Below the pieces are notes generated by a model that made no database searches, had not been told where the DNA came from, and saw only the letters and a program-made list of their open reading frames with translations. DNA of 64,000 nucleotides from Lamellibrachia satsuma (lineage: Eukaryota; Annelida; Polychaeta; Sabellida; Siboglinidae): contig BSQZ01000013.1 of assembly GCA_033239005.1 (NCBI GenBank), positions 10,074,782 through 10,138,781 of the forward strand, given 5' to 3'. This document shows, piece by piece, positions 1 through 12,574 of the stretch (its first letter is position 1; the number at the start of each line of letters is the position of its first letter). The translations under genes and the position numbers were made by a program.

Positions 1-2954
1 GAAAGTGTGCCTTGTGTTATATACGCCTATAGAGACGGGCAGAACAGTGGTGTATTTAGGGAGGGGGGATTGGGCCATGCCCCTTTGGTTTAATTTTTTC
101 TCGTATTTTCAAGTTGCGTCGCAACATGGTTAAGGCATCATGGGTGCCTAGGCATGCCCCTTTGCCTTGGCTTTGTCAGATGATTTCGTCTAAACTATAT
201 AACATGTTTGCACTATCGTATCGATATAGTATGTGATTGTCGTAATCGATGCTAGATTGGTTCGATTTTTGCGTTACGAGTTTGAAACGAGCGAGGAGGC
301 AGCTGTAAAGCCTAAAGGGGGATACTTAATGATGTAGTTCTGTGAGTTAATGTGGGTAATGTCTTCCATTTTACTGTTTTTCGCATACGTCAGGCGACGT
401 TGTCGTTGACCTTTTAGTGAATCGTTTCAAGCGAGTCGCGCGCACTGCACTCTGGGGATTTCTGAAGTATGTCGTCAAAATGGTGGCCATTGGCGTTTTG
501 TACTTCTTATTAATGTTAAGCTTTATAAATCGCATTTATAAATGCTGCGGTTATTATTATTATTGTTCACATTTGCCTATTCAGACAAAGCATACATCGG
601 CTGGGGATAGGGTGTCAACGCATGCGTACTAATTTTTTTTAACGTCAGTCATATGCGAAATGTGACAACCTTTGCGCCATGCACAGTTAATATGTTATAG
701 AACTATTACCGTTTTGAATTTAATTTGCCGTTCACGGCGCGACGATTTAGTACTCGCCGACATCTTGGAAAACACAACTTCGTGGAAAAACAATTGCCAA
801 TATCATACCACGGAGTTGTTAAAAAAACGCAAAGCTATAACATAATTGTTTGAGGTAAATGTTTGTAAACATATTCTGATGGTCATCATTGTATGTTCTG
901 TGTAAGTTGTTTCTGTCATGCTCTGACCGCATACGCCTATGAGGCATGCACCATTCAATGGCACACAAAAAACACGGATCCTTAACATTTAAGCATATGC
1001 TGCAATACTAACAGTGGAATCTGGCAAATGCACCGTTTGGAATTAAGATACGCTTAGCACAGTCTGCACTTGTACGTCCTTCAATACAGTTGAAGGTCGG
1101 ACACAACACACGGACTTAGACAAATTAATAACAATCGTTGCATATTATTCCAACACCAAAGACAAGGCGTAACGTATGTCTCCCCCGGGCTCGTACAACG
1201 AACAGTTTACCATAAATTACCATATAAATAACATGAATTGCTATGTTCCCACACCGACATCCATTCCGGGCATACGCCAAGACGAGTGGGCAGCGAGACG
1301 TTGTCTGTCTCCCGGAGGGCCATCCATGGTTTACAACGTCTCTCCTTCGAGCGGCCACCGATAACTCGTGGTGATAACCCCCCATTACGGTTCGCATTTG
1401 CCGAAGCAAACCACTTCGAAGAAAGCATCTCGGTCGTAATCCAACGCAAGATTACCAACGGCGACGCCATAAGAACCAAAGATTCACTTCGATGGACAGC
1501 TCGCGTCGAATGTCGTAATGGCGTCGGTCCGCTGCAAAACGTCGCGTCACTAGCCGAAGGTCGAGCTGTCGGTAATCTTCGAAGTAATGCTCGCGCTGTT
1601 AATTACTCCTCAAACGATCGCGTTCACACTCCGCTCAAGGTGAACACGACTTAACGGCAATACTTAAATCGCATTTAGCATGTCTCGCCTAACCGCAGAT
1701 GCACACTTAAAACAGAGGCGAATGTACCGGGTTCAACTGTACATCACGCATGAATGTCGCACTATTGGACCCGTTTCCAGGAATATTTGATCTTACAGAT
1801 ATATGTACACTGCGACTTGGTATTATAGTATTTTATGTGCAAGATTTCAATCTATGCCAGCACGTTTTATCTGTCTCTTGTACGTACACAGGGGATCCTT
1901 CCACCGACATCCTTAACGCTGACTCATGTACACGCTGCCGGCCGGCAACTGGAATGTTAAGCTTGTGCGAAGCAGAAATATCGTAATCTGCAAATGTGCC
2001 ATTTTTCTTGTTCATAAAAAATGTCAGGGAGTAAAAAAAACCTCGAAGCTGGCTACCATATAACACTCATTGGTATTTTATTCGTCTACCTTTACCCAGG
2101 AAATAAAATGTTGATCTGTCCCCAAGTGCATGACAGGCTTTTAAAGATTGGGAGTTTCATGTAAACAGTGCGGATGAACCGTCGTACAAGTGGTGCACTC
2201 GTACTAGGGCTCCCCCACAAAGCCCCCCCCCCACAAAAGCCCCTCGCACAAAATTAATCATAATCCATCTGATTAGCCGCTTAGAGTCCCTATTAGCTTC
2301 CTTTGAATAGGGCTCCGACCTCTGTTCAACGGACGTGCTATAGTCGTTAATGTGACACCGCCTCAAAGTGTTGTCTGGCGGACAGGGTGAAGAGAACGAC
2401 AGAGAATACGGACGTGAAGTCTTCTTTGTGAATGTTTATGCTCAAGCATAGTTGAATAATCGCTAAGGTATGGGATTACCTTCATAATCAATAACACGCA
2501 TCTCGATCTTCATCTTTCACGTACTCAGTAAGGCAGCCCCAACAGGTTTGTACCACGGCCCCACATTGTTAACCCGGCACTGCTTGTGAAGTATACATTT
2601 GTAAGGAACTAGCCTGTATAAACGTACTCGTTACGTTGAGTTAGATATATGTAGTATTTACGTAGCGGAACCGTCCGTGGACACAGCAACAAGATGAACA
2701 ATCATCGCTCTGTGTTAATTAGCGGAGTTGTGTTTGACTCCCCGATGAGTCTGCCACACATACTGCCCACATATTGACATTCAGCCGCAGTCCAGACAGT
2801 TTTTCTATGATTAAATGTGACGCTTGTAACATAATCAAAGGACGAGGTCTACTGAGTTCAACTGTAGTCCGCCAGGGCCGCAACTTAAATAGTAGCAACA
2901 GCAGAAGCAGCATGGAGAACGGTCATGACGGGCAGGCAGGACGGACACGCATGA
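1..2954. other. No supported gene; unique-looking sequence
   Basis: I see no conserved protein, RNA gene or splice-supported exon here. A GC/CpG-richer stretch near 1125-1660 is open on both strands but resembles nothing I recognise. The family A fragment at 175-305 is listed separately. Confidence 0.6.
175..305 (-). mobile_element. Family A TIR element, partial and diverged copy
   Basis: Read on the minus strand, the segment resembles the 5' half of family A. Around 250-300 a TGCTAGATTGGTTCGATTTT block is followed by a degraded TTTGAAACGAGCGAG block, as at 6260-6320 in the better copy. The remainder is too diverged to delimit. Confidence 0.4.
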
Positions 2955-3170
2955 CGAAAGGACATGACGAGCAAGCACGACGAACGGACATGACGAACAA
3001 GCACGACGAACGGAAATGACGAACAAGCACGACGAACGGACATGACGAACAAGCACGACGAACGGACATGACGAACAAGCACGACGAACGGACATGACGA
3101 ACAAGCACGACGAACGGACATGACGAACAAGCACGACGAACGGACATGACGAACGGACACACACTACGAA
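2955..3170. repeat. 26-bp minisatellite, about 7-8 copies
   Basis: The unit contains GACGAACAAGCACGACGAAC followed by GGACAT. Spacing between successive AACAAGCAC blocks is 26 bp, and one unit has GGAAAT. Because 26 is not a multiple of 3 and the unit lacks minus-strand stops, all minus frames stay open. The Arg/Ser/Cys-rich reading frames are therefore artefacts. Confidence 0.9.
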
Positions 3171-3848
3171 CATGGTCTGTAGCGCCGTCCACACGACGAC
3201 TGGCGGCCAACTGAATTAGCCGGCTCGCATTTGCCGACTACTTCACCTAATTACCTATAATGAATGACGTTTTCACAGAGGTGCGCGCCACTGGAACCCA
3301 GGTAAACATCCTTTGACGTCGACGGATGCACCCAATAAAGACCAATTATATGCCGTCGGCGTGCAGGTCCCGGGGCGCGGGTCTGTCGGTGCATACGCCT
3401 CCGCAAGACATTGTCACACAGTCCCACGTCAACACTACGGGGTGTCTGTTCTGTGAAGACGTCATTCAGATGGCGTCACAATCACACGGACAATCAGAGG
3501 TGTCAGGTCTCTTGCATTGAGAAAGAGGTCTTGGTTTTCGTCTTTCCTTCTTTTTCTTACTCTTTGAACAAGTTCCTTGAAGCTCGGTTCCCATAGTTAC
3601 ATTTCTATAGTGGAGTGGTTGCAGAAAGAGAATGCATAAAATGGTACAATTGAGACCTTCATTTTTTAAATGTCGGCGTTGTGCGTTGCGGTTTTTTCTC
3701 TATTTATTTTCAGCAGGAGGATCACCTTGCCCATACTTCTTTATCTGGGGACAATACGGGGGCAAACAAATGCCCACATTTCGTATACAGAAAAGTGGCA
3801 ATAATCAACAACAGCAACAGTAATGTTTTATTTAGTCATCTGATGTCC

Positions 3849-3972
3849 GCAGTAGTAAACACTAACATTTGTGCGTAGTGATAAACATTAGACTGTGTGC
3901 GTAGTAGTAAGCATTAACCTTTGTTCGTAGTAGTAAACAGTAACCCGTGTACGCAATAGTAAACATTAACTT
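3849..3972. repeat. Degenerate ~26-bp tandem repeat, ~5 copies
   Basis: Successive blocks resemble GTAGTAGTAAACATTAAC followed by a T/G-rich spacer (3850, 3876, 3902, 3928 and 3954 approximately), with several substitutions per unit. Confidence 0.7.
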
Positions 3973-4194
3973 TATTGTTTCACACGAATGTAGGGCGTAT
4001 TAAATTGCGATATATGAATTTAAACAATTCATATGAAGTGACATAAGTGCAGTTGAGCAGGCATATTCAAAGGTTTGTTTATAGAAGCTATTGACTGTGA
4101 AATAGTGCATTTTTTAGAGTTTAACAGGCGGAGGGATTTATGGGAATTTGTCTGCTATGGGCCACGTGGGCGCATGAATACATGGCTATTTTTG

Positions 4195-4400
4195 TTAAAA
4201 TTGACGGTCATCGCACGTCGGGGCGTTTAAAAAAGAGCTGGAGGTATGTGATTTAAAAAAAAACTTGGTTAGCATGTCAATGAGATGATGGCAGTTGCTG
4301 TGAAAACAATAATCAGACAAAACGTTAACACGGTCACCAATGCAATTCTCTATTGTGGTCTTCTCCCTTTGGCAGTGATCTAGCATAGATTAGTACTGTA
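4195..4400. repeat. Dispersed repeat B, copy 1
   Basis: It shares GTCAATGAGATGATGGCA and, further on, AAAACGTTAACA, a short gap and GTYRCCAATG with 39780-39990, in the same order and orientation. A weaker relative may lie at 58570-58680. The family is unrecognised. Minus-strand translation gives similar short open frames in both copies, so it could be a decayed LINE piece. Confidence 0.5.
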
Positions 4401-5284
4401 ATGTGCATCACTAATACATTCCAACACAGCAGTGGCCGCTGGTCGGGGTAGAGCTCAGGGTGAGAATCAGATGTGAATGTCAACATCCCCGAGCAAAATG
4501 CCGTTACATCCGAAGTCAAATTTCGTCTTTGCAAACGGGGGAGTACCGTCGATTCGAGACCAGGACAGCCGTGCTTACTCGAGGGAACAGTTGCTGCGAC
4601 GTATTCCGTACACGTACTGACAGGCAACTGTGGAAATCCAAGACGGGAGCGGACCTAACGAGCCGTGCATGCGATGCTTTTTGAAGAAGATCCTAAGTAC
4701 GATTGTTGCCTCTGTTTTTGATTCTCTGCGGCACGATCATTACGCTTAATTCAGTAGATTGCACCAGCCCCGTGGGTGTCATGTAGCGTCTATCGAGGCG
4801 GAGACGAGATAGTTAGAGCGACCGTACAGCCGACCTGCATATTATAAAGTCTCCACGTGTAGACAGGAAGCTGTCGAACAATCGCGGACAATCTTCACTT
4901 CGGTAGATTGATGGAGAATGACCGCATTAAAAGGTGCATGGAGCATTCCCTCCATACAACCTTCAACGCGCCATGCAGAATATAAAAGTGAACATTAAAT
5001 TAGCATTGTATGTCTTGGTAGAATGCTGGATGAGACGAGGTAGAGACTAGGTACATATTCACTGTACTATCTCGTCATCTGTGTGTTCAATTGTTCACAG
5101 TACTAGCTTGTTCTATGTGCCTTCAATTGTTCAATATACTCGATGTTCCTAGGAATTGCCCTCAGTATTGTTCAGTGTTTCACAGACAGCGAAGACATGC
5201 AGATAATTCAAAGTTAGGCCTAAGGCTCATCACCACCAACATAAGCATCTTTAGTTGCATGCCGGGAATTTACATTTGTTAGTG

Positions 5285-6340
5285 CGAAAGTGTCAATAGC
5301 CTATCCGGTCAAAAAAAACAATAAATATATTTAATATTTTGTCCGATGATTTCACCGAAAGTAAATAATACATTTGTACAAACGACCAACCTTTGTACAA
5401 ATGAGCCAGCATTGTACAAACGAGCCACCATTGTACAAACGAGCCACCATTGTACAAACGAGCCAGCATTGTACAAACGAGCCAGCTTGTACAAATGAGC
5501 CACCATTGTACAAACAAGCCAGCATTGTACAAACGAGCCAGCTTGTACAAACGAGCCAGCATTGTACAAACGAGCCAGCATAGTTCAAACGAGCCAGCAT
5601 AGTTCAAACGAGCCAGCTTGTACAAACAAGCCAGCATTGTACAAACGAGCCAGCATAGTTCAAACGAGCCAGCTTGTACAAACGAGCCAGCATTGTAGAA
5701 ACGACCAACCTTTGTACAAACAAGCCAGCTTGTACAAACGAGCCAGCATTGTACAAACGAGCCAGCTTGTACAAACGAGCCACCATTGTACAAACGAGCC
5801 AGCATTGTACAAACGAGCCAGCTTGTACAAACGAGCCAGCATTGTACAAACGAGCCAGCATAGTTCAAACGAGCCAGCATTGTACAAACGAGCCACCATT
5901 GTACAAACGAGCCACCATTGTACAAACGAGCCAGCATTGTACAAACGAGCCAGCATTGTACAAACGAGCCACCATTGTACAAACGAGCCACCATTGTACA
6001 AACGAGCCAGCATAGTTCAAACGAGCCAGCTTGTACAAACGAGCCACCATTGTACAAACGAGCCACCATTGTACAAACGAGCCACAATTGTACAAACGAG
6101 CCAGCTTGTACAAACGAGCCAGCATTGTACAAACGACCAACTTTTGTACAAACGAGCCAGCATTGTACAAACGAGCCAGCATTGTATAAACGAGCCAGCA
6201 TTGTACAAACGAGCCAGCATTGTACAAACGACCAATCTTTGTACAAACGAGCCAGCATGTCGTTGGCGATACTAGATAGGTTCGATTTTTCACGAAATCG
6301 GTCTGAAACGAAGCGAGCAAAAAAATCGAATTGATGAGTG
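5285..6340 (-). mobile_element. Family A TIR element carrying an internal minisatellite
   Basis: The flanks of the 5.4-6.3 kb array are the two parts of one family A element on the minus strand. The left flank (5285-5375) reads, reversed, as the segment after the GCTCGTTTGT block: TTTCGGTGAAATCATCGGAC then an A/T-rich stretch and GACCGGATAG, matching 56520-56585. The right flank (6255-6340) reads, reversed, as the 5' end: AATTCGATTTTTTTGCTCGC, a TTTCAGAC block, then CTAGTATCG and GACATGCTGGC, matching 56424-56505. The array interrupts the element exactly at its GCTCGTTTGTACA site. Confidence 0.75.
5375..6257. repeat. 19/15-bp compound minisatellite, about 48 units
   Basis: The main unit is ACGAGCCAGCATTGTACAA (19 bp). 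Variants are a 15-bp form (CGAGCCAGCTTGTACAA context), CACCATTG, CATAGTTC, and a 19-bp ACGACCAACCTTTGTACAA form. Mixed unit lengths without stops make long Lys/Thr/Ser/Gln-rich frames on the plus strand and Leu/Val/Cys-rich frames on the minus strand (up to 352 codons). These are repeat artefacts. The reverse of the unit equals a 17-base block of the family A copy at 54819-54835. Confidence 0.9.
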
Positions 6341-6344
6341 CTTT

Positions 6345-7105
6345 TAAACACAACCTCGAAATGGTCTCAGATGCCGCGCATGCGGGATAACCTTATCTGC
6401 GAACTACTTACGTAACATTTATCCCGATTCAGTGAATCCTACCGAACATGCCGGCTGTGAACACCTCCCACTGTTCCAATCCGCATCGGGTGAAAAAAAA
6501 GCGTTGACAATATCAAAGGTTAAGTGATCTTTCACGCGTCCCGACTGTGAGATTGGAACCTCTTCGTAAAACACCCTATAGTAGCAATTTCGGTTCTGCA
6601 ACAGTGTTGACCTTATGTCCACGTTCTACCCGGCCGAGTTTCGTTGTCGTCATAACCGTTAAGTTGGCTCTGCTCTTGGAATGAACTCAGCTGGGCAATG
6701 CAATATTGTGCAAGCGTGAAATTTGAATATTGCAAACCACAAGGGACGAATCATTCACTTACTTCATACGTCAATGGCATTTAGCAAAACAGGCGTCAAC
6801 GATCATATATGGTGTCGGGTGTCGCTTGACGAATCGCCCAGTTATTCAATGATACATGACTAATATCTGTAATCGATATTCTCTAAGTCGGTGACTTAAT
6901 CAGAACAAAGTTGAGAGAGAGATATATTGATCCAGTGACGTATGCACACGCACACACGCGCAATGTGGATGACCGGCTCTCGGGTTTTGTTTCACTGTAT
7001 CGACTTACTCTTGTTTGAGTGGTTCCATTCATGCCGCATTTTTATAGAAAGAGCTAATCATACCTCTGTATGAAGCAGTAAGTGGGCTATATATATTTAG
7101 AATAT
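6345..7105. other. No gene seen
   Basis: No recognisable coding, RNA or repeat structure. There is a short (CA/CG)n patch near 6945-6965. Confidence 0.6.
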
Positions 7106-7109
7106 CGTA

Positions 7110-7560
7110 TACACACTTGGACACCATGTCGCCAGAAGGACATTGATATGCTAGACAGAATGCAGAGGAGAAAAACACCTTTAGAAGCTGATTCCTGAAT
7201 CTTAGTTATGAAAAAAAAATCCTAAAAGAATGTGGTTTAACAACATTAGAGAAAACAAGTTTAAAAGGAGATAAATTAAAAGTGTTAACATATAAAATAG
7301 GTTATGAAAATATTGATAGAAGTATTTTTCTCACTTACGAAATAGAAAAGAATTAGAGGACACGAAGGAACTGTGCACATTCGATATCAGAAAGTATTCA
7401 TTCTCACAGAGAACGGTAAACGAATGGAACAGATGATTGTATTAATGCTAGCAGTGTCAATATGTTTAAAAACAAAATTGGCAAATATATCAGAAATGCT
7501 GGTTACACAGAGATGTTGATCGTTGGAGTCTCGATACGCTAATAACTTCCTTGTCCATCC
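7110..7560 (+). pseudogene. LINE fragment (non-LTR retrotransposon 3' ORF end)
   Basis: Read across frameshifts, the plus strand gives the usual C-terminal tail of a non-LTR retrotransposon polyprotein. IDMLDRMQRRKTPL lies near 7150, followed by blocks resembling LSYEKKILKECGLTTLE, then RKYSFSQRTVNEWN at about 7390-7430. A frame change then leads to NASSVNMFKNKIGKYI near 7446-7485 and RNAGYT. Stops and shifts between blocks show it is dead. The reverse transcriptase and endonuclease parts are absent, so it is a 5'-truncated insertion. The lineage (CR1/Rex-like) is inferred from the tail only. Confidence 0.8.
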
Positions 7561-10040
7561 GGGGTCTTTGCTTTGGATGACAATCTTGTTAAATCTTTTT
7601 AAATCTTGTTTAGTCTCGCGGTATACGTATTTTTTATTTGCATGGTCCGACAACCTCGGTCTTTGTAACGCTAACATGTTTCTGATTACATAGATCTTTC
7701 GTTATTATCTGACCCACTGGGCTCTTCAGTTCTCACGCATTCTGGTCGTGTTTTCCCATAATATCATGTTATATAGTATAAACTAAATTTATTTTAACCT
7801 CCTGACCGCCAATATTTTTTTCAACGAGCCACGTTAAATGTTGTTATTTTGACCGTCATCTGTTTAATTTTCCTGTTTCGGGGCGAACATCGTGTTTACA
7901 TTGCACGTGGAGGGAACGTCATTTTACGGGTGTTGATGATATGCCCATCACGTGATTCCATGAACCCGTGACCTTGATATGCCTCATCCACAGGTATTGG
8001 AAGCTGTCGACAGCGGCTGTTTGCGATAGCACAGAACGGCAAGTCAAATATTCATAAACGGATAACGGTAAAATTATGTTAAGAAAGTGTGATTCATTAA
8101 ACCACATTTGGCAAGTCAAGATGTTAGAATTGGTATAGTGTATACTACATAACATGATTTTATGATCAGACTTTGTGCCTTTAAATAACCGTTATTTAAG
8201 CATAATTTGTACGCACACACATTAATGCATTTGTACAATATCAGTATAGAATGACACACACCTTAAAAGGTACTTCCCCGCGTTGGTGGAAAATGAGCGA
8301 AGTTACAGTTAGGGGCACCTTTCTTCGCAGATACCGAACACTGGAATCTCATTAAAGTCAGTCTAATGTACTCAATACTATATTTAATGATTACCGAAAA
8401 TCTAAAAACAATCGAATTCATGCTGGTCTTTTCAGAAACGACACTTCATCGGTGGCCATCGACCGTTAGCTAGCCAGATAAAGACTCCCCGGAGGAGAAC
8501 AAATACCGTCCCACTGACGTATAATCCACCCAGTGGAACTGCGCACTCCGACCGTCCAGTAAAGGACGAGCCGTATCGAGCGAGTAGCGCTATGGCCGTT
8601 AAACCCGCACGCCCGGTGCACAACCGGCACCGCACACACGTCGATATGGCCGAGAGAACGGCAAATCTCAAACGTAATAAAATATAAAGGTCATGCAGCT
8701 ATATTTAATCTGTTATCGATACATATTATGTCGATCTGTGCTTTGCCTGTGGAACAACCAGACAACTGTTTGTGCTATTTGTTGACGGATCTGTTTACCT
8801 ATATCTACATGTCCTGTTTGTTCTAACGAAAGAAAAATATATGCTTTTCCTTTATACCGTAGGTCAAATCGACGCCGTGATGAGTCGTTTGTATGTGTAA
8901 ACGTTAACATAGCAGCGCGGGTCAAACTTCCGTGAGAAACACCAAAACACAAATGTCAGTTGTTTCGTCGCTATTGGTGATGCAATAAGTTCTTTACACA
9001 CAATTGGTCGGCGAAGCTTAGACACACGTTATTGTTCTCCCCGCTCTGGTGTAGCCTATGATGTCCACGTAAATGTCTTGAAAAGTACACAAGATTCGCA
9101 GGTCAAGTATTGTCATTGGATGTCGATGATAAGGAGCGTCAGTGTAGCAAGAATACTCATTAGTTTGGGGGATAATGTAGGAAGCTGTGCCACATTTCTG
9201 TGCGATAACAAGAACACATATAAGCGCTAACTAAGATACATATCCTGAAATATGTACAGTGCAAATCATAATTTTTTTTTTCAAATTTAGTCTTTATATC
9301 GTTCATGCTTTGGAGGATTCTTTCGTCTCCATCTCAACTTCACAGCCATATTGGACAACCGGAATACCTGCTTCTATTTATATCTGATGACTTTCTTAAT
9401 GGTGCATTAAAACTCTGTTACAGTCTCTGCTGGGAATACGACTATTCGTTTCCTTCCTCTGTGGTGTTTTAATGTTTCCTTGATCAGTAGCTTCAGCAGG
9501 ACGTGGTGCGATATTGTCTGTGATCACGAGATGCACAGTACCACAGCACGGTACATGGGATGCGAATGTCTGTCTCGGTACTGCGCAGTTTTCACGTCGG
9601 TGCAACGCTCTCAGTCAAGACGTCGACTGAAGGCATGTGAAGTACATCTGCCGTAACAAAAGATCCCCAGCGAGAGAGCCGCACACAATAAGGCAACAGG
9701 CTGATCAGAATAAACGTTGTCATTTGACCTAACGTCAAAGGGCAATATTTATGTTGCCGCGGCATTTAGAACATATTTATTTCATAGGTGTACATTTTAT
9801 CGTTTCTTTCTGCCTTGCGTTAACGAAAGAGTGAGCGTTGAGCGAGACATCTTTGCTGCAATTAATGCGGTTACCTTAGATCGATATCTCAAGGGAATTA
9901 CACACAACTATTATCGGCAGCTGGCAATCAAAAATACACGTATTATTGCTCCCAGTTTATTTCGATCATTCTGACACGTCTCAAATCAAATCACCTCAGC
10001 GAGCGGAGTATTAACTGGAGTCGCGCACAGATGAAAAAAA
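7561..10040. other. No supported gene
   Basis: 7561-7690 may continue the 3' untranslated end of the preceding LINE (compare 25377-25450). The rest shows no conserved protein, RNA gene or ordered repeat I can name. Confidence 0.55.
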
Positions 10041-10059
10041 ATGTTTTATGGTTTTGAGC

Positions 10060-10895
<836 letters not shown>

Positions 10896-11029
10896 CCGAA
10901 ACACACATACGTAATTCATACACATGTACGTACGTACGCACGGACGCACGCACGTAACTTTAACGGAGACAGACAGAGGCAGACAGAGACAAACAGAGGC
11001 AGAAACACAAAGAGACGGAGACATTGGAG

Positions 11030-11115
11030 ATTAGTTATTAATTCTCACATTGCAATCAGACCGGGCGATATATTATGCCTCCTCGGCGCAGAGGTTTTAC
11101 AACTGTGGCGGAGTA
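11030..11115. mobile_element. Single arm of an inverted-repeat element also found at 41.3 kb
   Basis: AATTCTCACATTGCAATCAG at 11040, followed by ACCGGGCGATAT, TGCCTCCTCGG and CAGAGGTTTTACAACTGTGG, matches the right arm of the hairpin at 41302-41390 (same order, few mismatches). As there, the upstream side is CAGACAGA-rich. No left arm was found on the far side of the purine tract. Confidence 0.65.
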
Positions 11116-11409
11116 ATACGACACGACGTTGAGCTGCTCATTCAGACTCCTGACATTTCTGAATTGTATATATGTGTTGTAATCCCTGAAACAGGTGGAA
11201 CGCCTAGCACGTCTAATGTCCAGTGATATTTCACCTTACATACAAAACATTACAAAAACTCTCTTAAAACGCCGTCCTCAACTGATTTAGCGTATCGCAA
11301 ATCCGGTTCGTTGATGTCCAAATATATAGTGTGTGAATAAAAATGTAACATCGGCAGTTTATTTAATAAAACTTGCTTATGTTTGTTCAAATCATCGAAT
11401 GAATTGACT

Positions 11410-11725
11410 TTAGTTTAGTGGATATCCCAAAAGGTAAACACTGTACGGGTCAATGCCAATCATTCTCTCGTCGATCACATGACATACATTTGTCATTTCA
11501 CGCAAAGTTAAAAAAAATCACCAAGGGTGAAATTCGTGAGTTTTCAGCATTTCCATTTTCACTTCAATTAATGTTTGAATCAACATTAAGTGATTTAATA
11601 GTTTGTCTGATGGTTCACACACAAAAACTGCATACAGAAGTTGCACCAACAATAGATACTAGGTAGGTTTGATATTTCGAAAAATGGATTTGGAATGAGA
11701 CTAGCGAAGAAATCGAATTGAGGAC
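11410..11725 (-). mobile_element. Family A TIR element, minus-strand copy
   Basis: Reversed order of family A blocks: the GATCACATGAC block near 11477, CACCAAGGGTGAAATTCGTG near 11520, TTCCATTTTCACTTCAATTA at about 11548-11567, a GTTTGTCTGATGGTTCACAC block near 11601, then ACTAGGTAGGTTTGATATTT near 11660 and the terminal AAATCGAATTGAGGA at about 11710-11725. It has the TTTCACC/GGTGAAA internal palindrome shared with copies at 15.73 and 32.88 kb, which the intronic TFIIB copies lack. This suggests a subfamily. Confidence 0.7.
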
Positions 11726-11744
11726 GGACCCTTAACTTGCCAGG

Positions 11745-11952
11745 TTTACCCGTGACGAGACCATTTATCTGACTACGTTGTATGGGCGAGAACGTATTTA
11801 CCCGTGACGAGACCATTTATCTGACTACTTTGTATGGGCGAGAACGTATTTACCCGTGACGAGACCATTTATCTGACTACGTTGTATGGGCGAGAACGTA
11901 TTTACCCGTGACGAGACCATTTATCTGACTACTTTGTATGGGCGAGAACGTA
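11745..11952. repeat. 52-bp tandem repeat, 4 copies (104-bp dimer)
   Basis: Units begin TTTACCCGTGACGAGACC at 11745, 11797, 11849 and 11901. Copies 1 and 3 have GACTACGTTG; copies 2 and 4 have GACTACTTTG. The last duplication step was therefore of a 104-bp dimer. It starts about 20 bp from the family A terminus at 11725. Confidence 0.95.
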
Positions 11953-12574
11953 TGCCACTCATACATTTAGACGCATTTATAAGAAAACGCCAACCGCGTT
12001 AATAGCAGTTTTATCAATTCACCACGCCATTACCCTACAGACAAAGGTTGCAGGAATAGGCTTTAGATAATCGATTCTGACAACGTATGCACCACGTCAT
12101 CGAACACTTGGCAGACCCAGAAACGTTTCCGCCGAAGCAATTAGAGCGTCACATTGATGTTCGATATCCGAGCTCGTGGCAAACAACGAAATGCGTTTTA
12201 CACAAATTGACTAGAGCTGTCTTGACACGGGTAGACGCACACCGGACGGCCAATCGCAGCACGACTCGACTGGATGACTGACCTACGAGTAACGGTGTCC
12301 TTTGTCTAGTGGCTAATAACAGACGGGTAGACATTGGCAAGTAAAGACATCTTGCTCTTGACTTTTATCACATCTATATGTTACCGTATTTATGTCCCAA
12401 AATGTATACATCAATAAAATAGTTCCCTTTTTATTTGAACAGTGCATTCACTTTCACTTACATTGTATTTGATAATTAGGTTAATGTCACCCTTTTCCAT
12501 GGAACGCTGCTGCAACGATAATTGTAAACGAGTTGTGGTATTTTAACCGGCACATTTCGGTTAAAATGAATTAT
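11953..12574. other. No gene seen
   Basis: No conserved coding or RNA signal. The short open frame near 12087-12281 resembles nothing known and has no splice support. Confidence 0.55.

Larger units (their letters stand above)
3171..5284. other. No supported gene; small repeats only
   Basis: No conserved coding or RNA gene was recognised. It contains the 26-bp degenerate repeat at 3849-3972 and a dispersed repeat at 4195-4400, both listed separately. Confidence 0.6.

Noticed and set aside
5293..6351. Long open frames (up to 352 codons) on both strands
   Set aside because: They are made by stop-free 15/19-bp repeat units in every frame; no start, splice or family support.
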